From: Acidovorax sp. NB1
Lineage (GTDB): Bacteria; Pseudomonadota; Gammaproteobacteria; Burkholderiales; Burkholderiaceae_C
Reading direction: 5' to 3'
Assembly (NCBI RefSeq): GCF_005405905.1
Contig: NZ_BJHU01000059.1
Coordinates: forward strand, 433-64,432
DNA length: 64,000 nt
This document shows, in pieces, positions 7,766 to 15,970 of this stretch; position 1 is the first letter of the stretch; every line of letters begins with the position of its first letter. Under the pieces are notes generated by a model. It worked only from the letters and a program-made list of their open reading frames with translations. It had not been told where the DNA came from and searched no databases. The translations under genes were made by a program, and so were the position numbers.

Positions 7766-8194
7766 ATGCCCGCCATGGCATCCCGCGGCCGAGGCCGCCG
7801 CACCATCAACGAGATCAACATGGTCCCGTTCATCGACGTCATGCTGGTGCTGCTCATCATCTTCATGGTGACGGCGCCCATGCTCACGCCCGGCGTGGTC
7901 GATGTGCCCAGCGTCGGCAAGGGCAAGAACATGCCCAAGGTGGTGGCCCAGGTCATCGTCAACAAAGACGGCACGCTGCAGTTCAAGACGCCTGAAGCCA
8001 CCCGCAGCCTGAACCAGCGCGAGATCGGCGATGCCGCCAGCCGCTGGCAAAAGGCCCAGGGCGCCGACAGCGCGAGCGCGGTGGTCATCAGCGCTGACAA
8101 GGGCGTGCAATACGAAACCGTGGTGAAAGCCATGGATGCCTTGCAAAAGGCGGGCGTGCAGCGTGTGGGCCTCTCCGTCAAACAAGGCGGTTGA
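7766..8194 (+). CDS. tolR: Tol-Pal system protein TolR
   Basis: 142 residues, ExbD/TolR family. After a basic cytoplasmic N-terminus, one transmembrane helix begins NMVPFIDVMLVLLIIFMV and carries the essential proton-conducting aspartate. The remainder is the periplasmic peptidoglycan-binding domain. It works with TolQ as stator and motor for TolA. Start chosen at 7766 because GGGAGG lies just upstream at 7754-7759. Followed by tolA after 30 bases. Confidence 0.96.
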   Translation: MPAMASRGRGRRTINEINMVPFIDVMLVLLIIFMVTAPMLTPGVVDVPSVGKGKNMPKVVAQVIVNKDGTLQFKTPEATRSLNQREIGDAASRWQKAQGADSASAVVISADKGVQYETVVKAMDALQKAGVQRVGLSVKQGG

Positions 8195-8224
8195 ACCGAA
8201 TTCCCCCGCGCCGCTCTCACGCCC

Positions 8225-9184
8225 ATGCAAGCCCACACCGACCGCGACCAGTTTGCCCCGCCCCGCCCCCCGGCTCGCCTGCGCGCCATCACGCTGGCGG
8301 TGCTGGTGCATGCGGTGCTGATTGGCGCACTCACCTGGGGCGTGAACTGGAAGAGCACGGCCGACCAGCCCGCCGTAGAGGCCGAGCTGTGGGCTGCCGT
8401 GCCCACCCAGGCAGCGCCGCGCGCCGTGGAGCCGCCACCGCCTCCACCACCGCCGCCGGTGCAGCAGGTCACCCCGCCCCCTCCGCCCCCCGTGCGGGCC
8501 GCAGAGCCGCCTGACACCCGCGAGGCGGACATCGCCATCGAGCGCGAGAAAAAGCGCCTGGAGCAGGAGAAGAAAGCCCGCGAGCAACAGGATCTGCGCG
8601 AGAAGCGAGAACGCGAACGCAAGGAAGAAGAACGCCGCGACCGCCTGGAGCAGGAGAAAAAAGAGCGCCTGCAAAAGGAAAAAGACAAGGAACAGCGCGA
8701 AAAGCAACTGGCCGAGCAGAAGAAGGCCGAGCAGGACAAGCAGAAGAAGCTGGCTGAAGACAAACGCAAGGCCGATGAGGCCGCCAAGCGCAAGGCAGAC
8801 GCCGAGGCCAAGCAACTGGCCGAACAGCGCGAGGCCAACATGCGCCGCATCCAGGGCATGGCGGGGGCCACGGGGGGCGAGAACGCCACCGGCACCGCAC
8901 AGCGCAGCGCCGGCCCGTCAGGCAGCTACGGCGGCAAGGTGGCAGCCAAGGTCAAGCCCAACATCGTGTACCCCGATGCAATCTCGGGCAACCCGCGTGC
9001 GGAGGTCGAAGTGCGCCTGTCGCCCGACGGCACCATTGTGGGCAAGCGCCTGGTGCAGCCCAGCGGCAACAAGGCCTGGGACGACGCCGTGCTGCGTGCG
9101 CTGGACAAGACAGAGACTCTGCCGCGCGATGTGGACGGGCGGGTGCCGTCTTCGCTGACCATTGGCTTCAGGCCCCAGGACTGA
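8225..9184 (+). CDS. tolA: Tol-Pal system protein TolA (TonB-like)
   Basis: 319 residues with the three TolA domains in order: an inner-membrane anchor at about 20-40 (ITLAVLVHAVLIGALTWGV), a proline-rich stretch (PPPPPPPPVQQV, about 79-90), a long charged coiled coil rich in Glu, Lys and Arg (about 100-200), and a C-terminal TonB/TolA domain beginning near GSYGGKVAAKVKPNIVYPD. It spans the periplasm to contact Pal and TolB. The helical domain is shorter than in E. coli TolA (421 residues). A strong terminator follows at 9266; tolB and pal are not adjacent. Confidence 0.93.
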   Translation: MQAHTDRDQFAPPRPPARLRAITLAVLVHAVLIGALTWGVNWKSTADQPAVEAELWAAVPTQAAPRAVEPPPPPPPPPVQQVTPPPPPPVRAAEPPDTREADIAIEREKKRLEQEKKAREQQDLREKRERERKEEERRDRLEQEKKERLQKEKDKEQREKQLAEQKKAEQDKQKKLAEDKRKADEAAKRKADAEAKQLAEQREANMRRIQGMAGATGGENATGTAQRSAGPSGSYGGKVAAKVKPNIVYPDAISGNPRAEVEVRLSPDGTIVGKRLVQPSGNKAWDDAVLRALDKTETLPRDVDGRVPSSLTIGFRPQD

Positions 9185-9265
9185 CACGGGATCGCACTCT
9201 ATCCCGGCCGTTCAGACGGCGGTTCTGGCGAAGCCCGGTACAGCGCTCTGACTTGCCCAGAAAAC

Positions 9266-9296
9266 AAAAACGCCCGGCGTCTACCGGGCGTTTTTT
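9266..9296. terminator. bidirectional intrinsic terminator after tolA
   Basis: Stem AAAACGCCCGG / CCGGGCGTTTT with loop CGTCTA, followed by T6 on the plus strand; on the minus strand the A-rich left flank gives a T run too. It closes the tol operon and could also stop convergent transcription from the MFS gene. Confidence 0.85.
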
Positions 9297-9299
9297 CTA

Positions 9300-9360
9300 T
9301 GCCTTTTTTGGCCTCTACCGCCTGCTGGTCATGCCCAAGCAGCTATCAATACAGTAGCAA
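9300..9360 (+). repeat. copy of the TAGCAGCTAT dispersed repeat
   Basis: Reads TTTTTTGGCCTCTACCGC, CTGCTGGTCATGC and AAGCAGCTATCAATACAGTAGC. It closely matches 55933-55990, which has GGCTGCTACCGCCTGATGG, TCATGCGC and TAGCAGCTATGATTTTTATA. It lies between the tolA terminator and the convergent MFS gene. Confidence 0.7.
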
Positions 9361-9387
9361 ATCACCTGGGCACCCGCTATCAGGCAG

Positions 9388-10728
9388 TTACCGATCCCGC
9401 CGCTCCATGCGGCGGTTCAGGTTCAGCGCGCCCAGCGTGCAGGCCACGCCCGACAGCAGGTACACCGTCACCGCCAGCAGGCCAAACTGGGCCGAGAGGT
9501 ACAGGGCCACCAGGGGGGCAAACGCCGCGCCGATGATCCAGGCCAGGTCGGCCGACAGGGCGGCGCCGGTGTAGCGGTACTGGGGCGAGAAGTTGGCCGT
9601 CACAGTGCCCGATGCCTGGCCATACGACAGGCCCAGCAGCACAAAGCCCAGCAGCAGGAACATGGTGCTGCCCACCTCGCCGGAGTTGAGCAGCACGGGT
9701 GCCATGAAGCTGAACACACCAATCAGCACCGCCATGCCGCCCAGCAGCTTGCGGCGGCCCAGGTGGTCTGACAGCCAGCCGGACACCATGATGGCACCAG
9801 CGGCCAGGAAGGCGCCCACGATCTGCACGCCCAGGATCTGGGTGACGGGCTGCTCGGAATACAGCGTGATCCACGACAGCGGGAACACGGTGACCAGGTG
9901 GAACAGCGCAAAGCTGGCCAGTGCCGCAAACGCGCCCAGCAGCACGTTGCTGCCTTCGTCGCGCATCACGCGGCTCACGGGCACGGGTTGGAGTTCCCGG
10001 TCCTTGAGCAGCTCAGAGTACGACTGCCCCACCACCAGGCGCAGGCGCGCAAACAGGGCCACCACGTTCACGGCAAAGGCCACAAAGAAGGGATAACGCC
10101 ATCCCCAGGCCAGGAACTCCTGCACGGAGAGGCTGCTGTACAGGTAGGCAAACAGGCCCGCCGCCAGCACAAACCCCAGCGGGGCGCCCAGCTGGCCGAT
10201 CATGGCGTACCAGCCCCGGCGCTCCTTGGGGGCCGACATGGCCAGCAGCGATGGCAGGCCGTCCCACGATCCGCCCAGCGCCAGCCCCTGGCCAACGCGC
10301 AGGATCAGCAGCGCCACCACGGCCGTCAGACCCACATCCTTGTAACCGGGCAAAAACGCCATGCCCACCGTGCACACGCCCAGCAGGAAGAGCGCAACGG
10401 TCAGCTTGGTGCCCCGACCCCAGCGCCGCTGAATGGCCATGGAGATGGCCGTGCCCACCGGACGCACGACAAAAGCGACCGCCAGCAGCGCAAAGCCCAT
10501 CAGCGTGCCGTCCAGACGCGACAGGAAGGGAAACAGGAAGGATGGGAAGACGAGAACGCAGGCGATCCCGAAAACGAAGAAGTCGAAATACTCGGACGAG
10601 CGTCCGATGATCACGCCCACAGCGATTTCGCTGGGGGTGACGTCTTCATGCGTATCAGCCCGCGAGAGAGAGGCGGGGCTTTCTTGAAAACCGGCCGCAG
10701 GGTAGGTGGCAGAGGCGGGGCTGCTCAT
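9388..10728 (-). CDS. MFS transporter of the metabolite:proton symporter type
   Basis: 446 residues from the ATG at 10728. Twelve hydrophobic segments are apparent. After the first helix comes EYFDFFVFG, characteristic of the metabolite-H+ symporter branch (shikimate, alpha-ketoglutarate, proline/betaine transporters), and the second half has SGWLSDHLGRRKLLGG, the MFS loop motif between helices 8 and 9. It should import an organic acid or compatible solute with protons across the inner membrane; the substrate cannot be assigned. Single-gene unit convergent with tolA. The frame extends two codons upstream to a TTG, but the ATG is preferred. Confidence 0.82.
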   Translation of the reverse strand: MSSPASATYPAAGFQESPASLSRADTHEDVTPSEIAVGVIIGRSSEYFDFFVFGIACVLVFPSFLFPFLSRLDGTLMGFALLAVAFVVRPVGTAISMAIQRRWGRGTKLTVALFLLGVCTVGMAFLPGYKDVGLTAVVALLILRVGQGLALGGSWDGLPSLLAMSAPKERRGWYAMIGQLGAPLGFVLAAGLFAYLYSSLSVQEFLAWGWRYPFFVAFAVNVVALFARLRLVVGQSYSELLKDRELQPVPVSRVMRDEGSNVLLGAFAALASFALFHLVTVFPLSWITLYSEQPVTQILGVQIVGAFLAAGAIMVSGWLSDHLGRRKLLGGMAVLIGVFSFMAPVLLNSGEVGSTMFLLLGFVLLGLSYGQASGTVTANFSPQYRYTGAALSADLAWIIGAAFAPLVALYLSAQFGLLAVTVYLLSGVACTLGALNLNRRMERRDR

Positions 10729-10861
10729 GAACAAGACTCCTTGTCGTTGTGTGAATAAGACAACACCGTTCTACACGCAAGTCGAACCGCCCACAAGTGC
10801 GGTTTTACTGATCTGACTGCAGGACAACGCACCTCCATGCACCAAAACGGGGCGAGCCTCG

Positions 10862-10890
10862 TTGACCTTGGACAAAATGTCCAATGTACA
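10862..10890 (+). promoter_or_regulatory. candidate cyo promoter with a perfect palindromic spacer
   Basis: TTGACC at 10862-10867 could be a -35 box. The next 17 bases, 10868-10884, are the perfect palindrome TTGGACAAAATGTCCAA (7-bp arms, AAA spacer), and TGTACA at 10885 is a weak -10 candidate. The palindrome therefore fills the spacer exactly, where a dimeric repressor would block RNA polymerase. It ends 86 bases before the cyoA start. Binding protein unknown. Confidence 0.5.
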
Positions 10891-10970
10891 AATTCGCTAG
10901 GGCTATTACATTCGGCGGCACTACGTTATCCGCGTTTACCCGTAATTGAACGCCCCGATTGCGCTTCCAC

Positions 10971-12035
10971 ATGCCCAAACTATCACTCCCCCGCGTGCCC
11001 GCCTGGCTGGCCGCCATGGCTGCCCTCGGCAGCCTGGCAGGCTGCAGCAAGGCGGTCGTCCTCAACCCCGCTGGCGACATCGCTGCGCAGCAAGGCCACA
11101 TGGTCATCCAGGCCACGCTGCTGATGCTGATCATCATCGTGCCGGTGATCGCCCTGACCCTGTGGTTTGCCTGGAAGTACCGCCAGAACAACGCCGCCAA
11201 CACCGAAGACGACTACGACCCTGACTGGCACCACTCGACCTCGCTGGAGCTGGTGATCTGGACGGTACCCCTCTTGATCATCATTGCCCTGGGCGCGCTG
11301 ACCTGGATCGGCACCCACAAGCTCGACCCCTACCGCCCGCTGGACCGCATCTCGGCCACCAAGCCGCTGGATGCGCAATCCACCCCCCTGGAAGTGCAGG
11401 TGGTGGCCATGGACTGGAAGTGGCTGTTCTTCTACCCCGAACTGGGCATTGCCACGGTGAACGAGCTGGCCGCGCCAGTGGACCGCCCCATTTTGTTCAA
11501 GCTCACCGCCACGTCCACGATGAACGCGTTCTACGTGCCCGACCTGGCCGGCATGATCTACGCCATGCCCGGCATGCAGACCGAGCTGAACGCCGTGATC
11601 AACCAACCCGGCGTGTACAAGGGCATGTCCTCGCACTACAGCGGCTCGGGCTTCTCGGGCATGACTTTCAAGTTCCATGGCCTGAGCCAGGGTGACTTCG
11701 ACCAGTGGGTTGCCAAGAACAAGTCCGAAGGCAAGCCCCTCACGCGCCAGGTCTACATGGATCTGGTCAAGCCCAGCGAGCGCGACCCCGTGCAGCGCTT
11801 TGCCAGCGTGGAAGACGGCCTGTACGACAAGGTGCTCAACCGCTGCGTCGAAGACGGCAAGATGTGCATGCACCACATGATGTCCATCGACGAGCGCGGT
11901 GGCGAGGCCTTCATGAAGGCCCAGGGCCTGAACCTGCCCCAGGACGTGTGCACCGTGGACAACGCCGCCCAGGTGGTGGCCGCCCTCGAAGCGCGCCACG
12001 CCACGGTCTACGACCGCACCCTCTCCCGCCAATGA
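10971..12035 (+). CDS. cyoA: cytochrome bo3-type ubiquinol oxidase subunit II
   Basis: 354 residues. Lipoprotein signal: hydrophobic N-terminus with lipobox LAGC at Cys25. Two transmembrane helices follow (about 44-64 and 86-107), then a periplasmic cupredoxin domain with VVAMDWKWLFFYP. The CuA ligands of cytochrome c oxidases are absent; the corresponding loop reads YSGSGFSGMTF, which marks a quinol oxidase. A C-terminal region of about 100 residues including CMHHMMSIDERGG is longer than in cytochrome oxidases. First gene of cyoABCD. Start taken at ATG 10971; an in-frame TTG at 10959 is less likely. Confidence 0.93.
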   Translation: MPKLSLPRVPAWLAAMAALGSLAGCSKAVVLNPAGDIAAQQGHMVIQATLLMLIIIVPVIALTLWFAWKYRQNNAANTEDDYDPDWHHSTSLELVIWTVPLLIIIALGALTWIGTHKLDPYRPLDRISATKPLDAQSTPLEVQVVAMDWKWLFFYPELGIATVNELAAPVDRPILFKLTATSTMNAFYVPDLAGMIYAMPGMQTELNAVINQPGVYKGMSSHYSGSGFSGMTFKFHGLSQGDFDQWVAKNKSEGKPLTRQVYMDLVKPSERDPVQRFASVEDGLYDKVLNRCVEDGKMCMHHMMSIDERGGEAFMKAQGLNLPQDVCTVDNAAQVVAALEARHATVYDRTLSRQ

Positions 12036-12059
12036 TCCGCGCATAAGAGACTGACGAAC

Positions 12060-14069
12060 ATGTCCACCTCACCCGTTGTAACCGAACCGCATTGGGCCCT
12101 GGGCCGAATCACCTGGGACTCCATACCGATGGCGCACGAGCCCATCGTGCTGTGGACCTTCATCGCCACCCTGCTGGGTGGCCTGGCCGTGATGGCCGCC
12201 ATCACCAAATTCCGGCTCTGGGGCCCGCTGTGGCGCGACTGGATCTGCAGCATCGACCACAAGCGCATCGGCATCATGTACATGATCCTGGGCCTGGTGA
12301 TGCTGCTGCGCGGCTTTGCCGACGCCGTGATGATGCGCCTGCAACAGGCCATGGCCTTTGGCGACAACATGGGCTACCTGCCGCCGCACCACTATGACCA
12401 GATCTTCACCGCCCACGGCGTGATCATGATCTTCTTCGTGGCGATGCCGCTGGTCACGGGCCTGATGAACTACCTCGTGCCGCTGCAGATTGGTGCGCGC
12501 GACGTGTCCTTCCCCTTCCTGAACAACTTCAGCTTCTGGATGACCACGGCGGGTGCCGTGCTGGTGATGGTGTCGCTGTTCCTGGGCGAGTTCTCCACCG
12601 CGGGCTGGCTGGCATTGTCCAACCTGGGGGCGCAGAACCCGGGGGTGGGGCTGGACTACTACATCTGGGCACTGCAGATTGCCGGGGTGGGCACCACACT
12701 CTCGGGCATCAACCTGATCGTCACCATCATCAAGATGCGTGCGCCCGGCATGAACCTGATGCGCATGCCCGTATTCACCTGGACGGCCCTGTGCACCAAC
12801 GCGCTGATCGTGGCGTCCTTCCCCGTGCTCACGGCAGCCCTGGTGCTGATGTCGCTGGACCGCTACGCAGGCACCAACTTCTTCACGAACGACCTGGGCG
12901 GCAACCCCATGCTCTACGTGAACCTGATCTGGATCTGGGGCCACCCCGAGGTCTACATCCTGATCCTGCCTTGCTTCGGCATCTTCTCCGAAGTGGTGGC
13001 CACGTTCTGCCGCAAGCGCCTGTTCGGCTACACCTCCATGGTCTACGCCACGGTGGTGATCACCATCCTGTCGTACCTGGTGTGGCTGCACCACTTCTTC
13101 ACCATGGGCTCCGGCGCCAGCGTGAACACCTTCTTCGGCATCACGACGATGATCATCTCGATCCCCACGGGCGCGAAGATCTTCAACTGGCTGTTCACCA
13201 TGTACAAGGGCCGCATCCGCTTCGAGCTGCCCATGATGTGGACCGTGGCCTTCATGGTGACCTTCGCCATCGGCGGCATGACCGGCGTGCTGCTGGCCGT
13301 GCCCCCGGCCGACTTCGTGCTGCACAACAGCCTGTTCCTGATCGCCCACTTCCACAACGTGATCATTGGCGGCGTGCTGTTCGGCCTGTTTGCCGGCATC
13401 AACTACTGGTATCCCAAGGCCTTTGGCTACAAGCTCGACCGCACCTGGGGCCTGCGCTCCTTCTGGCTGTGGGTGGTGGGCTTCTGGGTGGCGTTTGGCC
13501 CGCTGTATGTGCTGGGCCTGATGGGCGTCACGCGCCGTGCCAACCACTTTGAAGACCCGTCGCTGCAGATCTGGTTCGTGATCGCCGCCATCGGCGCCGC
13601 GATGATTGCGGCAGGCATTGGCTGCTTCCTGATCCAGATCGTGGTGAGCTACCTCAAGCGCGACCAGCTGCGCGACCACACGGGCGACCCGTGGGATGCA
13701 CGCACGCTGGAATGGGCCACCTCGTCGCCCCCGCCCAACTACAACTTCGCCTTCACCCCCGTGGTGCATGAGATCGATGCCTGGTGGGACATGAAGAAAC
13801 ATGGCTACCAGCGTCCTTTGAGTGGCTATGCGCCCATCCACATGCCCGCCAACACCGGCTCGGGTGCGGTGATCTCGGCGCTGTCGCTGGTGCTGGGCTT
13901 TGCGCTGATCTGGCACATGTGGCTGCTGGCCGGTGTGTCGTTCGCTGGCGTGATCCTGGCGGCCATCATCCACACCTTCAACTACAAGCGCGACTTCTAC
14001 ATTCCCGCCTCTGAAGTGACAGAGACGGAAAACCTCCGCACCCAACAACTGCGTGCCAGCCATGTCTGA
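12060..14069 (+). CDS. cyoB: cytochrome bo3-type ubiquinol oxidase subunit I
   Basis: 669 residues, the haem-copper catalytic subunit with about 15 membrane helices. Oxygen-site landmarks are intact: WGHPEVY (His295, Glu297, Tyr299) and the CuB histidine pair in [18 protein letters not shown] holds haem ligands. The quinone-site residues of E. coli CyoB (Arg71, Asp75, His98, Gln101) are matched by Arg84, Asp88, His111 and Gln114, supporting ubiquinol as donor. It reduces O2 to water and pumps protons. It starts 24 bases after cyoA and overlaps cyoC by 8 bases. Confidence 0.96.
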   Translation: MSTSPVVTEPHWALGRITWDSIPMAHEPIVLWTFIATLLGGLAVMAAITKFRLWGPLWRDWICSIDHKRIGIMYMILGLVMLLRGFADAVMMRLQQAMAFGDNMGYLPPHHYDQIFTAHGVIMIFFVAMPLVTGLMNYLVPLQIGARDVSFPFLNNFSFWMTTAGAVLVMVSLFLGEFSTAGWLALSNLGAQNPGVGLDYYIWALQIAGVGTTLSGINLIVTIIKMRAPGMNLMRMPVFTWTALCTNALIVASFPVLTAALVLMSLDRYAGTNFFTNDLGGNPMLYVNLIWIWGHPEVYILILPCFGIFSEVVATFCRKRLFGYTSMVYATVVITILSYLVWLHHFFTMGSGASVNTFFGITTMIISIPTGAKIFNWLFTMYKGRIRFELPMMWTVAFMVTFAIGGMTGVLLAVPPADFVLHNSLFLIAHFHNVIIGGVLFGLFAGINYWYPKAFGYKLDRTWGLRSFWLWVVGFWVAFGPLYVLGLMGVTRRANHFEDPSLQIWFVIAAIGAAMIAAGIGCFLIQIVVSYLKRDQLRDHTGDPWDARTLEWATSSPPPNYNFAFTPVVHEIDAWWDMKKHGYQRPLSGYAPIHMPANTGSGAVISALSLVLGFALIWHMWLLAGVSFAGVILAAIIHTFNYKRDFYIPASEVTETENLRTQQLRASHV

Positions 14070-14706
14070 TATCCGTTACACCCCTGGCGCGGCAGGCGCC
14101 GCGAGCGCAGCCCTGCCGCTGCGCCAATACCATCCCGCGCACGAGCCGCACCCCGAGAACGGCACGGCCCTGGGCTTCTGGCTCTACCTGATGAGCGACT
14201 GCCTCATCTTTGCCGCCCTGTTTGCCACCTATGGCGTGCTGGGCCGCAGCTATGCGGCGGGCCCCACGGGCGCGCAGCTGTTCGACCTGACGCTGGTGGC
14301 CATCAACACGGCCTTCCTGCTGCTGTCGTCCATCACCTTCGGCTTTGCCATGCTGCGCAAGCAGCAGAACGACGTGAAGGGCACGCTGGTGTGGCTGGCT
14401 GTGACGGGCTTCTTCGGCCTGTGCTTCCTGGGCCTCGAACTCTATGAATTTGCCCACCTGATCCACCAGGGCGCCACGCCCCAGCGCAGCGCCTTCCTGT
14501 CGGCCTTCTTCACGCTGGTGGGCACGCACGGCCTGCACGTGACCTTCGGCCTGATCTGGCTGGTGGTGCTGGTGGTGCAGATCGGCAAACACGGCTTGAT
14601 CCACGAGAACAAGCGCCGCCTGATGTGCCTGTCGATGTTCTGGCACTTTCTGGACGTGGTCTGGATCGGCGTCTTCACCTTTGTGTACCTGATGGGGGTG
14701 CTGTAA
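14062..14706 (+). CDS. cyoC: cytochrome bo3-type ubiquinol oxidase subunit III
   Basis: 214 residues with five predicted membrane helices and the subunit III features [26 protein letters not shown]-like [12 protein letters not shown], and the ending [22 protein letters not shown]. Subunit III stabilises the catalytic core. The ATG at 14062 overlaps the cyoB stop; an in-frame GTG at 14053 gives a slightly longer version. cyoD follows after 2 bases. Confidence 0.95.
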   Translation: MSDIRYTPGAAGAASAALPLRQYHPAHEPHPENGTALGFWLYLMSDCLIFAALFATYGVLGRSYAAGPTGAQLFDLTLVAINTAFLLLSSITFGFAMLRKQQNDVKGTLVWLAVTGFFGLCFLGLELYEFAHLIHQGATPQRSAFLSAFFTLVGTHGLHVTFGLIWLVVLVVQIGKHGLIHENKRRLMCLSMFWHFLDVVWIGVFTFVYLMGVL

Positions 14707-14708
14707 CT

Positions 14709-15152
14709 ATGAGCGCACAACACACAACACACGCACACGATGCCCACGGCCATGGCGGCCACGATGACCACCACGGCGACCACCATGGCGATGTGGGCCC
14801 GCACAGCAGCCTGCGCGACTACACCATCGGCTTCGTGCTGTCGGTCATCCTCACGGCCATCCCGTTCTGGCTGGTCATGGCCAAGGTGATCGCCGACCGC
14901 AACACCGCCGTGCTGGTGCTGGGGGCTTTTGCCGTGGTGCAGATCCTGGTGCACATGGTGTATTTCCTGCACATGAACGGCAAGGTGGAAGGCGGTTGGA
15001 CCATGCTGTCCACCATCTTCACCGTGGTGTTCGTGGCCATCGCCATTGCCGGCACGCTGTGGGTGATGTTCCACATGAACGCGAACATGATGCCCGAGCA
15101 CCCCACCCCCACACCACCGACGCACGAGGCGCCGGGCCACTCGACGCCTTGA
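14709..15152 (+). CDS. cyoD: cytochrome bo3-type ubiquinol oxidase subunit IV with histidine-rich N-terminus
   Basis: 147 residues. Residues about 36-125 are the usual CyoD domain with three membrane helices (DYTIGFVLSVILTAIPFWLV, then VQILVHMVYFLHM, then AIAGTLWVMFHMN). The first 32 residues are unusual: 11 histidines mixed with Asp and Gly (HAHDAHGHGG, HDDHHGDHHGD), a likely metal-binding tail facing the cytoplasm. E. coli CyoD has 109 residues and no comparable tail. The C-terminus is also extended with Pro and Thr. Its stop overlaps the next start in TGATG. Confidence 0.92.
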   Translation: MSAQHTTHAHDAHGHGGHDDHHGDHHGDVGPHSSLRDYTIGFVLSVILTAIPFWLVMAKVIADRNTAVLVLGAFAVVQILVHMVYFLHMNGKVEGGWTMLSTIFTVVFVAIAIAGTLWVMFHMNANMMPEHPTPTPPTHEAPGHSTP

Positions 15153-15970
15153 TGCCGCCCCACCCCACAGCCCCGGGCTCCCAGGCCCGGCGGCTCCGTC
15201 AGGCGGTGCTCGCGGTAGTGGGCATCGCCTTGTTTTTGGGCTTTATCGCGCTGGGCACCTGGCAGGTGCAGCGCCGTGCCTGGAAGCTCGCGCTGATCGA
15301 GCGCGTGGAGCAGCGCGTGCATGCGGCCCCCGTGGCCCTGCCCCTGCGCCCGGAGTGGCCCCAGGTCAGCGCTGCCAGCCACGAATACCTGCCCGTCACC
15401 GTGCAAGGCCAGTGGCTGGCCGATAAAACCGTGCTCGCCCAGGCGCTGACCGAGCTGGGCTCGGGTTTCTGGGTGATGACGCCCCTGCAGCTGGCCGATG
15501 GCTCCCAGGTGCTGGTGAATCGGGGTTTTGTGCCGCAGGAGCAGCGCGCCCAGTGGCTGGCTACGCCCCTGCCCGCCCCGGCCCCCACCACCGCAACGGT
15601 GCAAGGCCTGCTGCGCATGAGCGAGCCGGACGGCGGATTCCTGCGCACCAATGCGCCAGCGGAGCAGCGCTGGTACTCGCGCGACATCGCTGCCATGGGC
15701 CGCGCGCTGCAGCTGCCCCAGACCGCCCCTTTCTTCATCGATGCGGGGTTGCCACCAGCCCCGGGTAGCTCAGCTACCTCGGCCACCGATACCCGCTGGC
15801 CACGCGCGGGCATGACAGTGGTCCGCTTCTCCAACAGCCACCTGGTCTACGCACTGACCTGGTATGGCCTGGCCCTCATGGTTGCGGGTGCAGGCTGGTA
15901 TGTGGCACGCTACGAGCGCCACCTGCGCGATGCGCGCAGCGCCCAACCGGCCGCCAGCCCCCACCCATGA
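15152..15970 (+). CDS. SURF1-family oxidase assembly protein
   Basis: 272 residues with SURF1 topology: one transmembrane helix near the N-terminus (AVLAVVGIALFLGFIALGTWQVQRR), a large periplasmic domain with VLVNRGFVP, and a second helix near the C-terminus (YALTWYGLALMVAGAGWYVARY). SURF1 proteins assist haem insertion into subunit I. Encoded directly behind cyoABCD (start overlaps the cyoD stop), so it likely serves the quinol oxidase, like the Surf1q variant described in Paracoccus, not an aa3 cytochrome c oxidase. The downstream sensor kinase gene overlaps its end by 4 bases. Confidence 0.88.
   Translation: MPPHPTAPGSQARRLRQAVLAVVGIALFLGFIALGTWQVQRRAWKLALIERVEQRVHAAPVALPLRPEWPQVSAASHEYLPVTVQGQWLADKTVLAQALTELGSGFWVMTPLQLADGSQVLVNRGFVPQEQRAQWLATPLPAPAPTTATVQGLLRMSEPDGGFLRTNAPAEQRWYSRDIAAMGRALQLPQTAPFFIDAGLPPAPGSSATSATDTRWPRAGMTVVRFSNSHLVYALTWYGLALMVAGAGWYVARYERHLRDARSAQPAASPHP

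Noticed and set aside
12069-14063. 664-codon open frame antisense to cyoB, and similar ones antisense to sdhA, gltA and ribB
   Set aside because: Same high-GC shadow effect; no domain resemblance, and the opposite strands encode clear conserved proteins.
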